Positions 10,950 through 24,370 of a DNA stretch of 64,000 bases are shown piece after piece. The DNA is from Rutidosis leptorrhynchoides (Eukaryota > Streptophyta > Magnoliopsida > Asterales > Asteraceae). Location of the stretch: positions 258,584,001-258,648,000 of the forward strand of contig NC_092341.1 in the NCBI RefSeq assembly GCF_046630445.1, written 5' to 3'. A model generated the notes under the pieces. That model searched no databases. It was not told where the DNA came from and saw only the letters and a list, made by a program, of their open reading frames with translations. Made by a program: the position numbers and the translations under genes. Every line of letters begins with the position of its first letter. Within the stretch, counting starts at the first letter, position 1.

Positions 10950-11531
10950 TTACTATTACTAATATAACTAATAGACAAAATTTGTCTTATTAGTTATGAA
11001 TAGTACTATTTAATATTTCATTTTTCACACACCCAACCCCCTAACTTTCATTAAAATACAAATCGTACCCCCATTTTATAGTACTATTTAATATTTCATT
11101 TTTCACACACCCAACCCCCTAACTTTCATTAAAATACAAATCGAACCCCCCTATTTTATACCTATATTCTAAAATATTATTTATCCCATCACTAACACTA
11201 AAAATATTAAATAATAACACTCACCACGCTACTACTGTGCTACTTTTTTTTTTGTCTCAAACGATAAAAAAGCAACTTTTATAAAAGGAACAACCCTTCA
11301 ATGCTACCAAAAGATGTCGAAAAATATTTTTTTTTACAAAATAGATCAACTAACTTTAAAAAAAAAAAAACCCGAACGCTAAAAGAAACAACTTTCACAA
11401 AGGAACAACCCTTCAATGTTAGATGTCGAATTTTTTTTTATTTTTTATTTTTTACAAAATAGATCAACACTTTTTTTTTAACTCGCATTTAAAACGGAGC
11501 CCCCGGCGCAAAGCGATGGCTCCACAACTAG
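10950..11531 (+). mobile_element. Short Helitron-like element, plus strand
   Basis: The 3' end is GGAGCCCCCGGCGCAAAGCG..GGCTCC (arms GGAGCC/GGCTCC), then ACAA, then CTAG at 11528-11531 and a T. The left end probably lies at about 10984, where TCTTATTAGTTATGAATAGTA resembles the 5' region of the minus-strand copy at about 10545. There is no coding capacity. It contains the 78-bp duplication listed separately. Confidence 0.5.
11001..11156. repeat. 78-bp tandem duplication
   Basis: Units start at 11001 and 11079 (TAGTACTATTTAATATTTC...). They differ at only a couple of positions. Confidence 0.9.
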
Positions 11532-11980
11532 TTAGGTCTATGAGCCATTAATTGTTTATATATAAAAATAAACACTTAATCACTTATCCAGTTATCCAAT
11601 TCTTAATTTTCCATAACGCGAGTCGATTCACCATTTAACCTTCATCCTTCGACCTTCGTCCAATCATCCAATCATCATTCGAATCATTTGATCGATTTAT
11701 CCATATATGTGGTTGCCTGGTAAGTGTTTCTCGTAATTATGTTCTCAAGTATTTAATGGATAGAGTATATGATATTTCCGTATTAATAATATGTTTTTAT
11801 TTAATGGTGATTGTAATGACAATAGTAAAAAATCTGAATAATCTTATATCTATAGTATCATATAAATCTCTAAAATTATGATATCATAAATAAGGATTAT
11901 AAAAGGTTAAAAAAAATTTAAACAATAAAGAAAATTTTTTTAGTCCTTAATGATGATATCATTAAAATAATTAATTATCT

Positions 11981-12390
11981 CATTTGGATGCAAGATTTGG
12001 CAAGCGGTCGAGTGGACATGCGGATATCTCATTTGGAAAAATCGCAACAATATGGTCTTCAAAAAAATCTCGTGGAATCCTCCGGTGGAGCTTAGTGAAA
12101 TTCAAGTGAAGAGTTTTGAGTGGATTGCGAATAGATGTAAAACCTTGTCGATCGATTGGCTTACTTGGCTCATGGATCCAAATAAGCTAATTATCTAATG
12201 GTGTAATTGTGTATAGTTTTTATTTTGGTGAGTTGTAATTGTGACGCGGGTGTGTGATGGATACTCTCTTAGCATCCATTACTCTCCTCTCCCTTGTAGA
12301 TAGTGTGAACTCTCTTAAGGTGTGTGGGATTATCCCGTCTTGTACTATACATTTGAGTTTTAATATAATGATTTGCCTTTCCAAAAAAAA
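11981..12390 (+). mobile_element. 5'-truncated LINE with poly-A tail and 16-bp TSD
   Basis: AAATAATTAATTATCT at 11965-11980 is repeated exactly at 12391-12406, directly after a run of A. Between them lie the last 72 codons of a LINE RT, a 3' UTR of about 180 bases and the poly-A. This is the classic product of target-primed reverse transcription with 5' truncation. Confidence 0.9.
11983..12198 (+). pseudogene. LINE reverse transcriptase C-terminus (fragment)
   Basis: An open frame of 71 codons plus TAA. It encodes IWQAVEWTCGYLIWKNRNN followed by a segment ending WLTWLMDPNKLII. The WxxxxWxxWxxRN pattern after the zinc-binding domain is typical of the extreme C-terminus of plant LINE RTs. The frame starts at the truncation point, so no catalytic part is present. 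It belongs to a different LINE lineage from the copy at 58221, which ends differently. Confidence 0.85.
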
Positions 12391-12443
12391 AAATAATTAA
12401 TTATCTTTAATAAATTTATTAACATGTTCATTATATAATATAT

Positions 12444-12700
12444 GGAGCATTATGTACAACCTTATGATAAAAAACCAACATGATCATATGTACAATATTC
12501 GAAGCATTATGTACAACCTTAGTAAAACACCTCCATGACTATGTGTACAATATCTGATGTATTATGTACAAACCTTATGATAAAATATTCTCATGATCAA
12601 ATGTACAAACTTTAAAACAAATTGTACAATCTTTTAAAAAACACTCCATGAACACATGTATAAACTTTGAAGCATATTGTACAACCTTCATATAATAATT
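12444..12700. repeat. Diverged tandem repeat, unit about 58 bp
   Basis: Between four and five units built on ATTATGTACAACCTTATGATAA ... CATGAnCAnATGTACAA. The similarity falls from left to right. Confidence 0.7.

Positions 12701-14386
<1,686 letters not shown>

Positions 14387-14457
<71 letters not shown>
14387..14457. repeat. (TA)n microsatellite, about 71 bp
   Basis: Perfect TA repeat shared as flank by MITEs A and B. Confidence 0.97.
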
Positions 14458-15951
<1,494 letters not shown>

Positions 15952-15968
15952 ATATATATATATATATT

Positions 15969-16654
15969 GTTTTAATCAAGAAGGAATCACTTTTTTGAGG
16001 GAAAATGGGGCAAATAATTTGTTTTGAATTTTTTTTTAGGCATTAAGATTACATGAAAATATGAAGATTTAAAAAAGACATTTCGTGATAAATGTTATTA
16101 TTTTGGCGGAAAAACGCTCAAAGAACTAAATGATAACATTCATTGCAATGAATGTTTTATTTCTGAGTTTTTTTTAGGGTTTAGAAATTAGGGTTTAGAA
16201 ATTAGGGGTTAAAAATTAGGGTTTAGCTATAAGGGTTTAGAAATTAGGGTTTAGGGTTTAGAAATTAGGGTTTAGATTGAATTTTTAACACGAAAGATTT
16301 AGAGTTTAGGGTTTAGGGTTTAGGGCTTGGGTTTATGGTTTTAGATTTAGGGACTAAACCCAAAATCCTAAAACCTAAACTCTGAATCGGGCTAAATCTT
16401 GAAAAAGACTTCACATATGATGGAAAAAAGACGCTCGAAGAATAACATTCAGGAATAACATTATACATGACACATGTTACCAGTTTTTTCTTCGTGCGTT
16501 TTTCCGCCAAAATAATAACATTCATCACAAAGTGTCTTTTATAAATATTCATATTTTCGTATGCTCTTACTGTTGGGAAAAACAATTTTCGAAAAAAATG
16601 AAAAAAAAAATTACTTTCCTTTCCCCCCAAAAAGTGTTTCCCTCTTAATTATGA
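15969..16654. mobile_element. Foldback MITE D, diverged subfamily
   Basis: The left end TTTTAATCAAGAAGGAATCAC is mirrored by GTGTTTCCCTCTTAATTATGACC on the right. The inner arms (GACATTTCGTGATAAATG, CGGAAAAACGCTC) and the TTTAGGG/CCCTAAA fold match the family, but the sequence is clearly more diverged than A, B and F. Confidence 0.7.
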
Positions 16655-16912
<258 letters not shown>

Positions 16913-16916
<4 letters not shown>

Positions 16917-17532
16917 GACCAATCCATGGATAAGCACTAAATGGGGCACAAACTGGATAAGTAAAATTTCAAATTTTTTTTTTTTAAAAAAAACGATCCT
17001 TTAATATGCAAATAGAAGAAAACGAAAAAATTTTAAAAAGTTTTTGAACAAAATCGTTCGAAAATCGATGATGAATGGTAAACATCGATGATGAATGGTA
17101 AAAATTGATGATGAATGGTAAAATTAACCATTCATCTGGTTAATTTATCATTCATTTTTGTTCGCGATGAATGATAAAATTAATCAATGATAAAAAAAAG
17201 CAGATGAATGGTTAATTTAACCATTCATCTGTTTATGATGAATGATAAAAAAAACAGATGAATGGTTAATTTAACCATTCATCTGGTTTTTTTTAGCATT
17301 GATTAATTTTATCATTAATCGTAAACAAGATGAATGATAAATTAACCCGATGAATGGTTAATTTTACCATTCATCATCGATTTTTGAAAGATTTTGAACT
17401 TTTTTTTTATGAAAAAAATTGATTAGAGGTGCATTTTAATGCAAATTTATGAATGTAAAAAAAATTAAAAAAAAAAAAATTTTATTTTGCTTATCCGGTT
17501 TTCACTCCTTTTAAGCTTATCCATGGATCGTG

Positions 17533-17534
<2 letters not shown>
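16913..17534. mobile_element. Foldback MITE E, different family, in (TA)n
   Basis: The left end GATCC/GACCAATCCATGGATAAGCACTAAA... pairs with the right end TTAAGCTTATCCATGGATCGTGCC. Inside are nested smaller inverted repeats based on CAGATGAATGGTTAATT / AATTAACCATTCATCTG, present several times between 17060 and 17390, so nearly the whole element can fold. It has no telomere-like motif and shares no terminal sequence with A to D, but it has the same (TA)n flanks. Confidence 0.7.

Positions 17535-17596
<62 letters not shown>
17535..17596. repeat. (TA)n microsatellite, about 62 bp
   Basis: Perfect TA repeat between MITEs E and F. Confidence 0.97.
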
Positions 17597-17599
<3 letters not shown>

Positions 17600-18249
17600 G
17601 TAGGATCAAGAGGGAAGTAACCAATCGGGGGGAAACGGGAGGAAGCAAAAACTTTTTTTTTTCGTTTTTTGAAAAAACTTTGTTCACGAACATTATAGAT
17701 GGGATGAAAATATGAACATTTAGTAGAGACACTTTGTGATAAATGTTTTTATTTTGACGGGAAAACGCTCGAAGAAGTAATATATAACAATTATCGTATT
17801 TTTCGAGCTTATGTTGAGGTTTTTAGCTATTGGGGTTTAGATATTAGGGTTTATAGGGTTTAGATATTAGGGTTTAGAAATTTAGGGTTTAGGGTTTAGA
17901 TTTAGAATTTAGATTGAGTTTTTAACACGAACGGTTTAGAGTTTCCAAAAACTCAAAACACCAAACCCTAAACCCTAAACCCTAAACTCTAAATCGAGCT
18001 AAATTTTACTTCACAAAATATGAAGAAAAAAACGTTCATATTCTTCACGAACAATATTATCTTGAATGTTATTTTTGTCGATCGTTTTCCCGCCTAAATA
18101 ATAACATTCATCACAAAGTGTCTTTTCTAAATGTTCATATTTTCGTGTGATCTTGATGTCGGAAAAAAAAAATTTCAAAAAAACGAATTTTTTTTTTTGC
18201 TTCCCCCTGCTTCCCCCCTATTGGTTACTTCCCCATTGATCCTGGCCCT
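17597..18249. mobile_element. Foldback MITE F, same family as A and B
   Basis: Ends GGATCAAGAGGGAAGTAACC and GGTTACTTCCCCATTGATCC. Fold centre with TTTAGGG units at 17825-17915 and CCCTAAA units at 17955-17990; the left block is shorter than in A. The right flank is only a short (TA)n. Confidence 0.75.
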
Positions 18250-18257
18250 ATATATAT

Positions 18258-18551
18258 ATTGGACATCTGTTAGGATCATCCAGGGAGGACTTAACCACCC
18301 ATGCGTTCATCTCCTACACAGTTATACCCGCTCTCAACTGCGTGCCTAGAAAGAAACCCGCACCAATCCCATACGGGGAATGACGGTAAAACCTCTCTCT
18401 CCTTTACCCCCAACGCGATGTTGGAAAGGTGCCATGGGTGGAACTTCATGGCAGAGATGAAATTGTGGGTTAATATGTAGTCAACGGGAGTCGAACTTCT
18501 GACCTCCTCTAAAGGAGGCAGACCACCAACCGCTAGACCACATCACAACTT
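18258..18551 (-). mobile_element. tRNA-derived SINE, minus strand
   Basis: Read on the minus strand from about 18551, the sequence opens with a tRNA-like head: A box TGGTCTAGCGGTTGG (complement of 18526-18540) and B box AGTTCGACTCCC (complement of 18487-18498), about 30 bases apart. An unrelated body of about 230 bases follows. The polymerase III boxes and the length of about 290 bases fit a plant SINE. It lies between TA repeats, so I could not read a target site duplication. Confidence 0.7.
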
Positions 18552-18553
18552 TA

Positions 18554-18555
<2 letters not shown>

Positions 18556-18631
<76 letters not shown>
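18556..18631. repeat. (TA)n microsatellite, about 76 bp
   Basis: Perfect TA repeat. Confidence 0.97.
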
Positions 18632-18633
<2 letters not shown>

Positions 18634-19353
18634 TTGTTTCCATTTCTAAATGATGAAAATATGAACAACTCATATATACAAAACTCTTTGTTTTTTGACA
18701 TTATCAAATTACAATCTAATATCCAACAATATTAATAAGTGCTTCATCAAAAATCTCAAAGGGGTAGCCATATAAATGTATATTTCGAGTTATCCGTGCG
18801 GCAAGTGGATTACTCCGTAGCCGTTTTCTTCTCATTCCGACTACAACAAGATTCGAACTTGAAATCTCTAAAGGTATCGTGGTTAGTATCTTGTTGTGAT
18901 GGTTATTCTTCATCTCGTATCAGATAGTTTTAAACTATTATTGGTCATGTAATAAATAGTTCTTTTCACATACAATTTTATCCTAAACTCGTCTTAGGAT
19001 AATATATAAAATAGAGTAAACAATTACGGAGTACTAAACGATAAATATGGGAAGATTTGAGTTTGAAAATAGAGATGGCGACACGACGCCGTTAAAAGGA
19101 TAAGGAGAATAGTATTCTATACATGCGCACCAAAAATAAAAGAATGTAGGAGTGGGATGTCTGTTTAAGCTGCTTGTTTGCGTTGCTCCCATTATTCGAA
19201 GGCAATCCTTTTAAGCACTTGTATACTCTTTAGTTTATACGGAGTATTAATTAAATTAAATAAATGTAGTAGTATATGAATAATAATAGTAATTTGTGTG
19301 TATACTTTCCGGCGAGCCTTAACGAAGCGATAGAGTTATGTAGCTCTGATTAC
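18632..19353. other. No gene seen; probable retroelement leader
   Basis: AT-rich. A stretch at about 18845-18905 (ATTCGAACTTGAAATCTC ... GTGGTTAG) faintly resembles a tRNA-like head on the minus strand. The right part may be the leader of the minus-strand LTR element that follows. Confidence 0.35.
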
Positions 19354-19663
19354 GAACTTATACAAAAAGGGTGAATGAAAATGATTATTCTCTTCGTTGG
19401 CGATTCCCTCAAGGCAACAAGGTGTGGTTTGCTTTACGTCACCGAGAAAAAAGGTATAGTAAGTGTGTGTGACACTAGTGAGTTGAATGTAAAGAGTTTA
19501 CACTCTTGTTGGCGATTCCCCGCAGGTAGCAAATACATTGATTGCTTTACGCCACGAAGGTATAATGATACATGATTGCATGTATCAAATGTGAGTAAGT
19601 GAGAATATGTAGAGTGAGTGATGGATAGCATGAGAGTCTCCCCTTTCCATAGCTAAACCCTCA

Positions 19664-19673
19664 CTATTTATAG
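19664..19673 (-). promoter_or_regulatory. TATA box CTATAAATAG in the minus-strand LTR
   Basis: A perfect plant TATA consensus about 430 bases into the LTR, followed on the minus strand by a GC-richer stretch. It would direct transcription leftwards. Confidence 0.5.
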
Positions 19674-19922
19674 TGGAGGGAAGTAAAGTGTGACTTGCAC
19701 TAGTCAATTCTCAATGCTCTGTCATCAGTACCTTACTGTAGCATCAATTTCCAAGACAGTCAAAGGTGCTCCGTGATTAGTTCCCAATGCCCTGTAGCAT
19801 CAGTTCCTAATGCTTTGTAAAGAGATCATTGACTTTCTAAAAATGTCCATTGTACATTTGGAAATCAATAATGTTCCTTTCCTTTGACTCAAGTTTGACT
19901 GCGGTTATCGAGGCACTATATT

Positions 19923-20056
19923 GCTTCGTTGTTGGACTTAGCTTCGTTGATGGACTTAGCTTCGTTGATGGACTTAGTTTCGTCGATGGTCTTAGCTTCG
20001 TATGAAGACTTAGCTTCGTCGATGGACTTAGCTTCATATGAAGACTTAGCTTCATA
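19923..20056. repeat. 18-bp minisatellite in the LTR U3
   Basis: Seven or more units of CTTCGTTGATGGACTTAG and variants (GTCGATGG, ATATGAAG). In the minus-strand LTR it lies upstream of the TATA box, where U3 tandem repeats often act as enhancers. Confidence 0.85.
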
Positions 20057-20129
20057 ATTTTCATGTTCAGTGGAGGTTAATATATCGGATATGGGTTACA
20101 CTATCATAATTGATATCACATAAATTATA

Positions 20130-21439
20130 CATGTTTTACAACATGTTTTACTCATTTAAGCTAAATTATGCCATATTCATGTGAACGTTAGATATTTTAT
20201 GTATTCGAGATAGTTTGTATAGTTATATAGGTAAAAGATAAAAAATGATAATAAACAAATGAGCTATAAATGACAAGAGGCCGAAATTTAGATGATTCAT
20301 GGAGCAAGAGATAAAGAAAGTTAAAATCCACCAAAAACATCTCACATATAACAATCTAGCTGCCAGCTAAATTGTTCATCAGAAGTTCCTTTAAAGGCTT
20401 GAAGGAGCTGCCGACAATTTCCTTAGCCCCTGCTAAACCGAAAGATAACAGTCTGCCATGCATTTTGCTGACGACTAATTAATGAACCATGATGAAGGAG
20501 GTGCCGCCTAGTCACTTAGCCGCCAACCGAATTTTAAAGAATGAAAAACTCCAAGATATGCAAAGAGCGGCCAGTTGTCAACAGAAGATTTCAGAAACTA
20601 TAAATCAGCCGCTGACTATCACTTGTAGCCGTCGGCTATTCAAAGAAACAGAAGTCGTCTATCACTGTACTCGCCGGCTTGAATTGATTTCGAGATTTTT
20701 AGAGTTTTCTATGATAAATAGTGGCCATTTATAGAGATTAGAAACACCTTTCGAAATCAGTTTTCTCTGAAATTTTACTTTCAATTTAGTTTTGTTTCAA
20801 ATCCAAGTCTTTAAGGATTTTCAATCCTAAAGCTTAATTTCCACATTTAGTTCAAGGTATTTCTTAATTTAATTCAACGTCTCCTTTAAATATTATTATT
20901 TATTATTTACTTTATTGTTTTTTTAATCTAATTATGGACTAAGTTTGTTAGTGTTCACTTGGTAATTACATTAACCATAGTTAGGACTAACAGTTATTTC
21001 AAAAGTGTTTCGATCAATTGTATGGTTTAAATTTCTTATGTCTAAGTATAAACCATTGATTATCTAGAGATTGTGATTGAAGTGTATGCGTAGGTAAATG
21101 ATAAGATTGATGAACCTTGTTAATCCGAATACTTACTCCTTACTAGTATTTTTTATATGTCAATCTAGGTAGTTGATTTATTATTGAATGTGAACCAGTT
21201 AAAGATAGTAAATTTGCTAGTATACACTTAAGTCTTGAAATCTAGATGAGCTTTGTAGTATTTGTATATCTATTTGGTATATGAAATTGACGATTTAATG
21301 AACCTAATTAAGTCAACACTTGGATCATAATTATTAACCTAAATCTTGTTTTAATAGTTGGTTTGATTTACTAAGTAGGTGTTTGAACTAAAGTACAAGT
21401 TATTTCAAAAGGTTAATCGAAAGCTAGAGGATTGTGAAT
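20130..21439 (+). mobile_element. Remnant of an older LTR that hosts RT1 (left part)
   Basis: The DNA flanking RT1 continues at 57380-57600. Joined in thought, it looks like an LTR on the plus strand: TTTATAGAG near 20730 as a TATA-like site, a long AT-rich R/U5, and CTCTGTGGAACGAAC at about 57534, a motif I associate with the 3' part of some plant Ty3/gypsy LTRs. The start near TGTTTTACAACATG at 20129 is a guess. No internal region remains in the window. The 81-codon frame at 20489-20734 is probably chance. Confidence 0.4.
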
Positions 21440-21614
21440 GTGATGGCCCGGAAATTTCTGACCAAATTTAAACTTTAATCTTTATATGTTTTCGACACGA
21501 TAAGCAAAGTCTGTAAAATTGAAATCTAAAACTTTGAACTGTGATTATATATACATTTGACCTTTGGCTATTCCCGACGATTCACGAACAGTTGTTTGTA
21601 AATAAATATGTATG

Positions 21615-21713
<99 letters not shown>

Positions 21714-22232
21714 GTATGTACAATAATCTGAAATTATAAAACACAAACATTTGAATTAAGAACGTAAGATAAGTTACAAAACAATTATGTTGTAATTTAA
21801 ATGTCCTTAGTTATTATGACTAAAAATATCATTTTTTTATATATCATTATTAATAATTATCATTTTCCTTGTTATTAATATTATTTATTTAATATCATCA
21901 TTAATATAAGTATTATCATAAAAACTATCATTTATTACTAGTATTATCCTTATTAAAAATTATAATTTTTGTTATTGACATAATTTTTATTATTATTATT
22001 ATTAGTATTATATGATATCCTTATTATTAATTCTAGTATTATTACAAGTTTATTAACAAGTATTATAATTAATATTATAATTATTAACTACTAATATTAA
22101 ATCTAAAGAATCAGATACAGAATCCATTGTTGTTACACATCACTATCTGTATATATTTTTTTTTATTTTGTTTGTCTTCTTGATTGAGAAATCTGTACTT
22201 ATTGTCTGTAAAATAATTCAATTGAGGTCGTG
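21440..22232 (+). repeat. RT1 5' LTR, first 793 bp
   Basis: Matches 53412-54185 of the 3' LTR closely, including a (TA)n at about 21617-21710. It stops at TCGTG (22228-22232), the duplicated RT2 target, and resumes at 46133. Confidence 0.93.
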
Positions 22233-22889
22233 TGTAACAACCCAACCCGTAATCCATACGTTAAATTTTTTTTTTTTACAACACAATTACACGCCAAATA
22301 AATATGTAACCCATTTCACGAGTTCCATTTAAAACGCACAACAACTAATTGTTTACAAAAGGCACGAGGGCCACGAATAAGGTTTAGTACAAGTTTGACC
22401 CATTACAAATGATAGTTTATAAACCAAACGACGTTCCGAGCATGGTTTGGGACTAAACTACCCAAAAACTAGGCCAACTTCCAAAAGCTCCAACATAACA
22501 ACAACAAGGGACACCTAGTGCCCAACGACCCCCTTGCCCTTGTCCGCGCCTGCATCTAAAAAGACAAACAACGAGAGGGGTAAGCAAAGCTTAGTGAGTA
22601 GAATAAATATATACATGCATATAAGACTTACCCACACGCATCCACGATATCATATAACGCACACAATCGCATAACATCTCGATAAATAAGCTAGTATCGT
22701 CAAACCATACCACTAGCCACATTAATAGCATAAATATCATAATCATAAATCAAATGCTAGCATCATCAACTATAAAACCATGGTTAACCAAAATTCTTCG
22801 TAAGGGGAACGACTTCGCGAAACAAGTCATCGATGTTCATAACAACCGTTAGCTCCCAAACCCGGATATGATATACTAACCCCCGAGGT

Positions 22890-23160
22890 GTTCCAAAAAC
22901 GGCTATGGCATCACCCCCAAGTGTTCCCAAAAACGGCTATGGCATCACTTGATCAACATGTGAGTAAAACACGGCTATTACTCACAATCTTGTACACAAA
23001 CACGGCTATGTGCACAAATAACACAGATAACAACGTGGGAGTAAAACACGGCTATTACTCGGAACTATATGCACAAACACGGCTATGTGCATAAATAACA
23101 AACGTAGACAAAAACGGCTATGTCTCGCAACTATGGTCACAAAACGGCTATGTGACACCA
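22890..23160 (-). repeat. Array of eight stem-loops with constant ACGGCTA loop (RT2 LTR)
   Basis: ACGGCTAT occurs eight times (near 22899, 22933, 22971, 23002, 23047, 23079, 23114, 23144). At six or so the flanks are self-complementary, and each pair of arms differs: TGTGAGTAA/TTACTCACA, GTACACA/TGTGCAC (one mismatch), GAGTAA/TTACTC, TATGCACA/TGTGCATA, AGACA/TGTCT and GTCACA/TGTGAC. So the loop is constant and the stems change in a paired manner. The 5' LTR has the same array at about 44585-44860 with a few substitutions. In the minus-strand transcript the loop reads TAGCCGT. The function is unknown. Confidence 0.8.
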
Positions 23161-24050
23161 TCAATACGGCACATAAATCATATACATACATATATAGATA
23201 TTCCACTCACCTCAAGTCTCTTGTGAAAGCTAACCGAGCTTGCAACCCTTCAATGTAACGTACCTATTACATTATGCATTTATTAACATATAATCTAGTT
23301 GAATTAAATGCCAACTTCTAACCCTTGAGCATTTAATGACCCGATTGCATTAAATGACTCAACTACACCAAAACCGCCCATTAATGACTATTCCTTGTCA
23401 TAAATCACTAAAAGCTAGTGATTAGGGTCTATTAACATCAACTAACACAAACTTGGTGTATTTCATACCCATTTTACCCAATTAGGTCAACTTTGACTCA
23501 TATGACCCATTTTAACTATTACACTTGCAAGCTTAGTCAAACATGACCCAATTAACATCATTCAACTTTAAACAAGTGTTTTAATGCTTACAACACCATT
23601 AACACTTACAAACCTCATTTCATTAGACCAAACCCTAGATTATGGTAATTAGGGTTTCCTTTCAACAATCTAACCCAAAATCCACCCAATTAACCCTCAA
23701 ATGGGTCACACAAGTTCCATATGAACCAAACCCTAGCTTAAACTAAATAAAACTCAAAACTTAGAGTTGAGACTTACCAAAACTATCCTCTTGTAGCTAA
23801 TAGCAAGGAGTACAACTTTAATTCTTGCTCCTAGGATTGATTCACAAAACTTCTTCTTCAAATCTCAAGTTTAAGCTAAGTGGATTTTATGTTTTGAGAG
23901 GAAATTATGAAAGAAAATGGAAAAGAAATGAGAAATATAGGATAATTGGCTGATATTAAAAGCTCCCACCAGATCTACACGCAAAAAGACCAAATTGCCC
24001 CTAAAACCCTTTTTAATTTGAGCAGAAATCGGAGTCAGAACTGCAGAGGT

Positions 24051-24173
24051 GCCGCGGCGCGGCCCTTTTGTCGCGGCGCGACGTATAGAAGGAAAAACAA
24101 CCCTTCTTAACTCAAGTTCTGATCTGGATTTGCTTTCTGTGTCGCGGCGCGATCCCGTTTGCCGCGGCGCGGC
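24051..24173. repeat. Four CGCGGCGCG near-palindromes in RT2 U3
   Basis: GCCGCGGCGCGGC at 24051 and 24161, GTCGCGGCGCGAC at 24070 and GTCGCGGCGCGAT at 24141. They are dense in CpG within AT-rich DNA. The 5' LTR repeats them at 45751, 45770, 45841 and 45861, the last with one CpG changed to TpG. They lie 200-325 bases from the LTR 5' end on the element strand, in the promoter region. Confidence 0.85.
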
Positions 24174-24370
24174 GTTTGCCTTTTCCTGGTCACTTCGAAA
24201 GTTTAACATAAAACAAAGGTTCAAACATATATATATATATATATATATATATACACTTATACACTTATACGACAACTAACATCGTAGCTCATTTAATCAC
24301 ATAACGAACAAGTTTTAAGCGTACTATTGATTAAGTACGTACCTTTATACGCGTACGGGAAAACAGGGTG

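Larger units (their letters stand above)
19354..20100 (-). mobile_element. Probable LTR, minus strand
   Basis: Read on the minus strand, the segment starts TGTAACCCATATCCGATATA at 20100, passes a tandem-repeat U3 block, and reaches a perfect TATA box at 19664-19673. It ends just before CGTAATCAGAGC (complement of 19343-19354), a diverged form of the TGGTATCAGAGC primer site used by RT1, RT2 and RT5. I found no matching second LTR or duplication, so boundaries and class are tentative. Confidence 0.45.

Noticed and set aside
20489-20734. 81-codon plus-strand frame
   Set aside because: No motif, no partner, and it lies in what looks like the U3 of an older LTR.
22890-23160. CRISPR-like spaced repeats
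   Set aside because: The repeated core is only about 8 bases, the flanks pair with each other, and the locus is a plant LTR.
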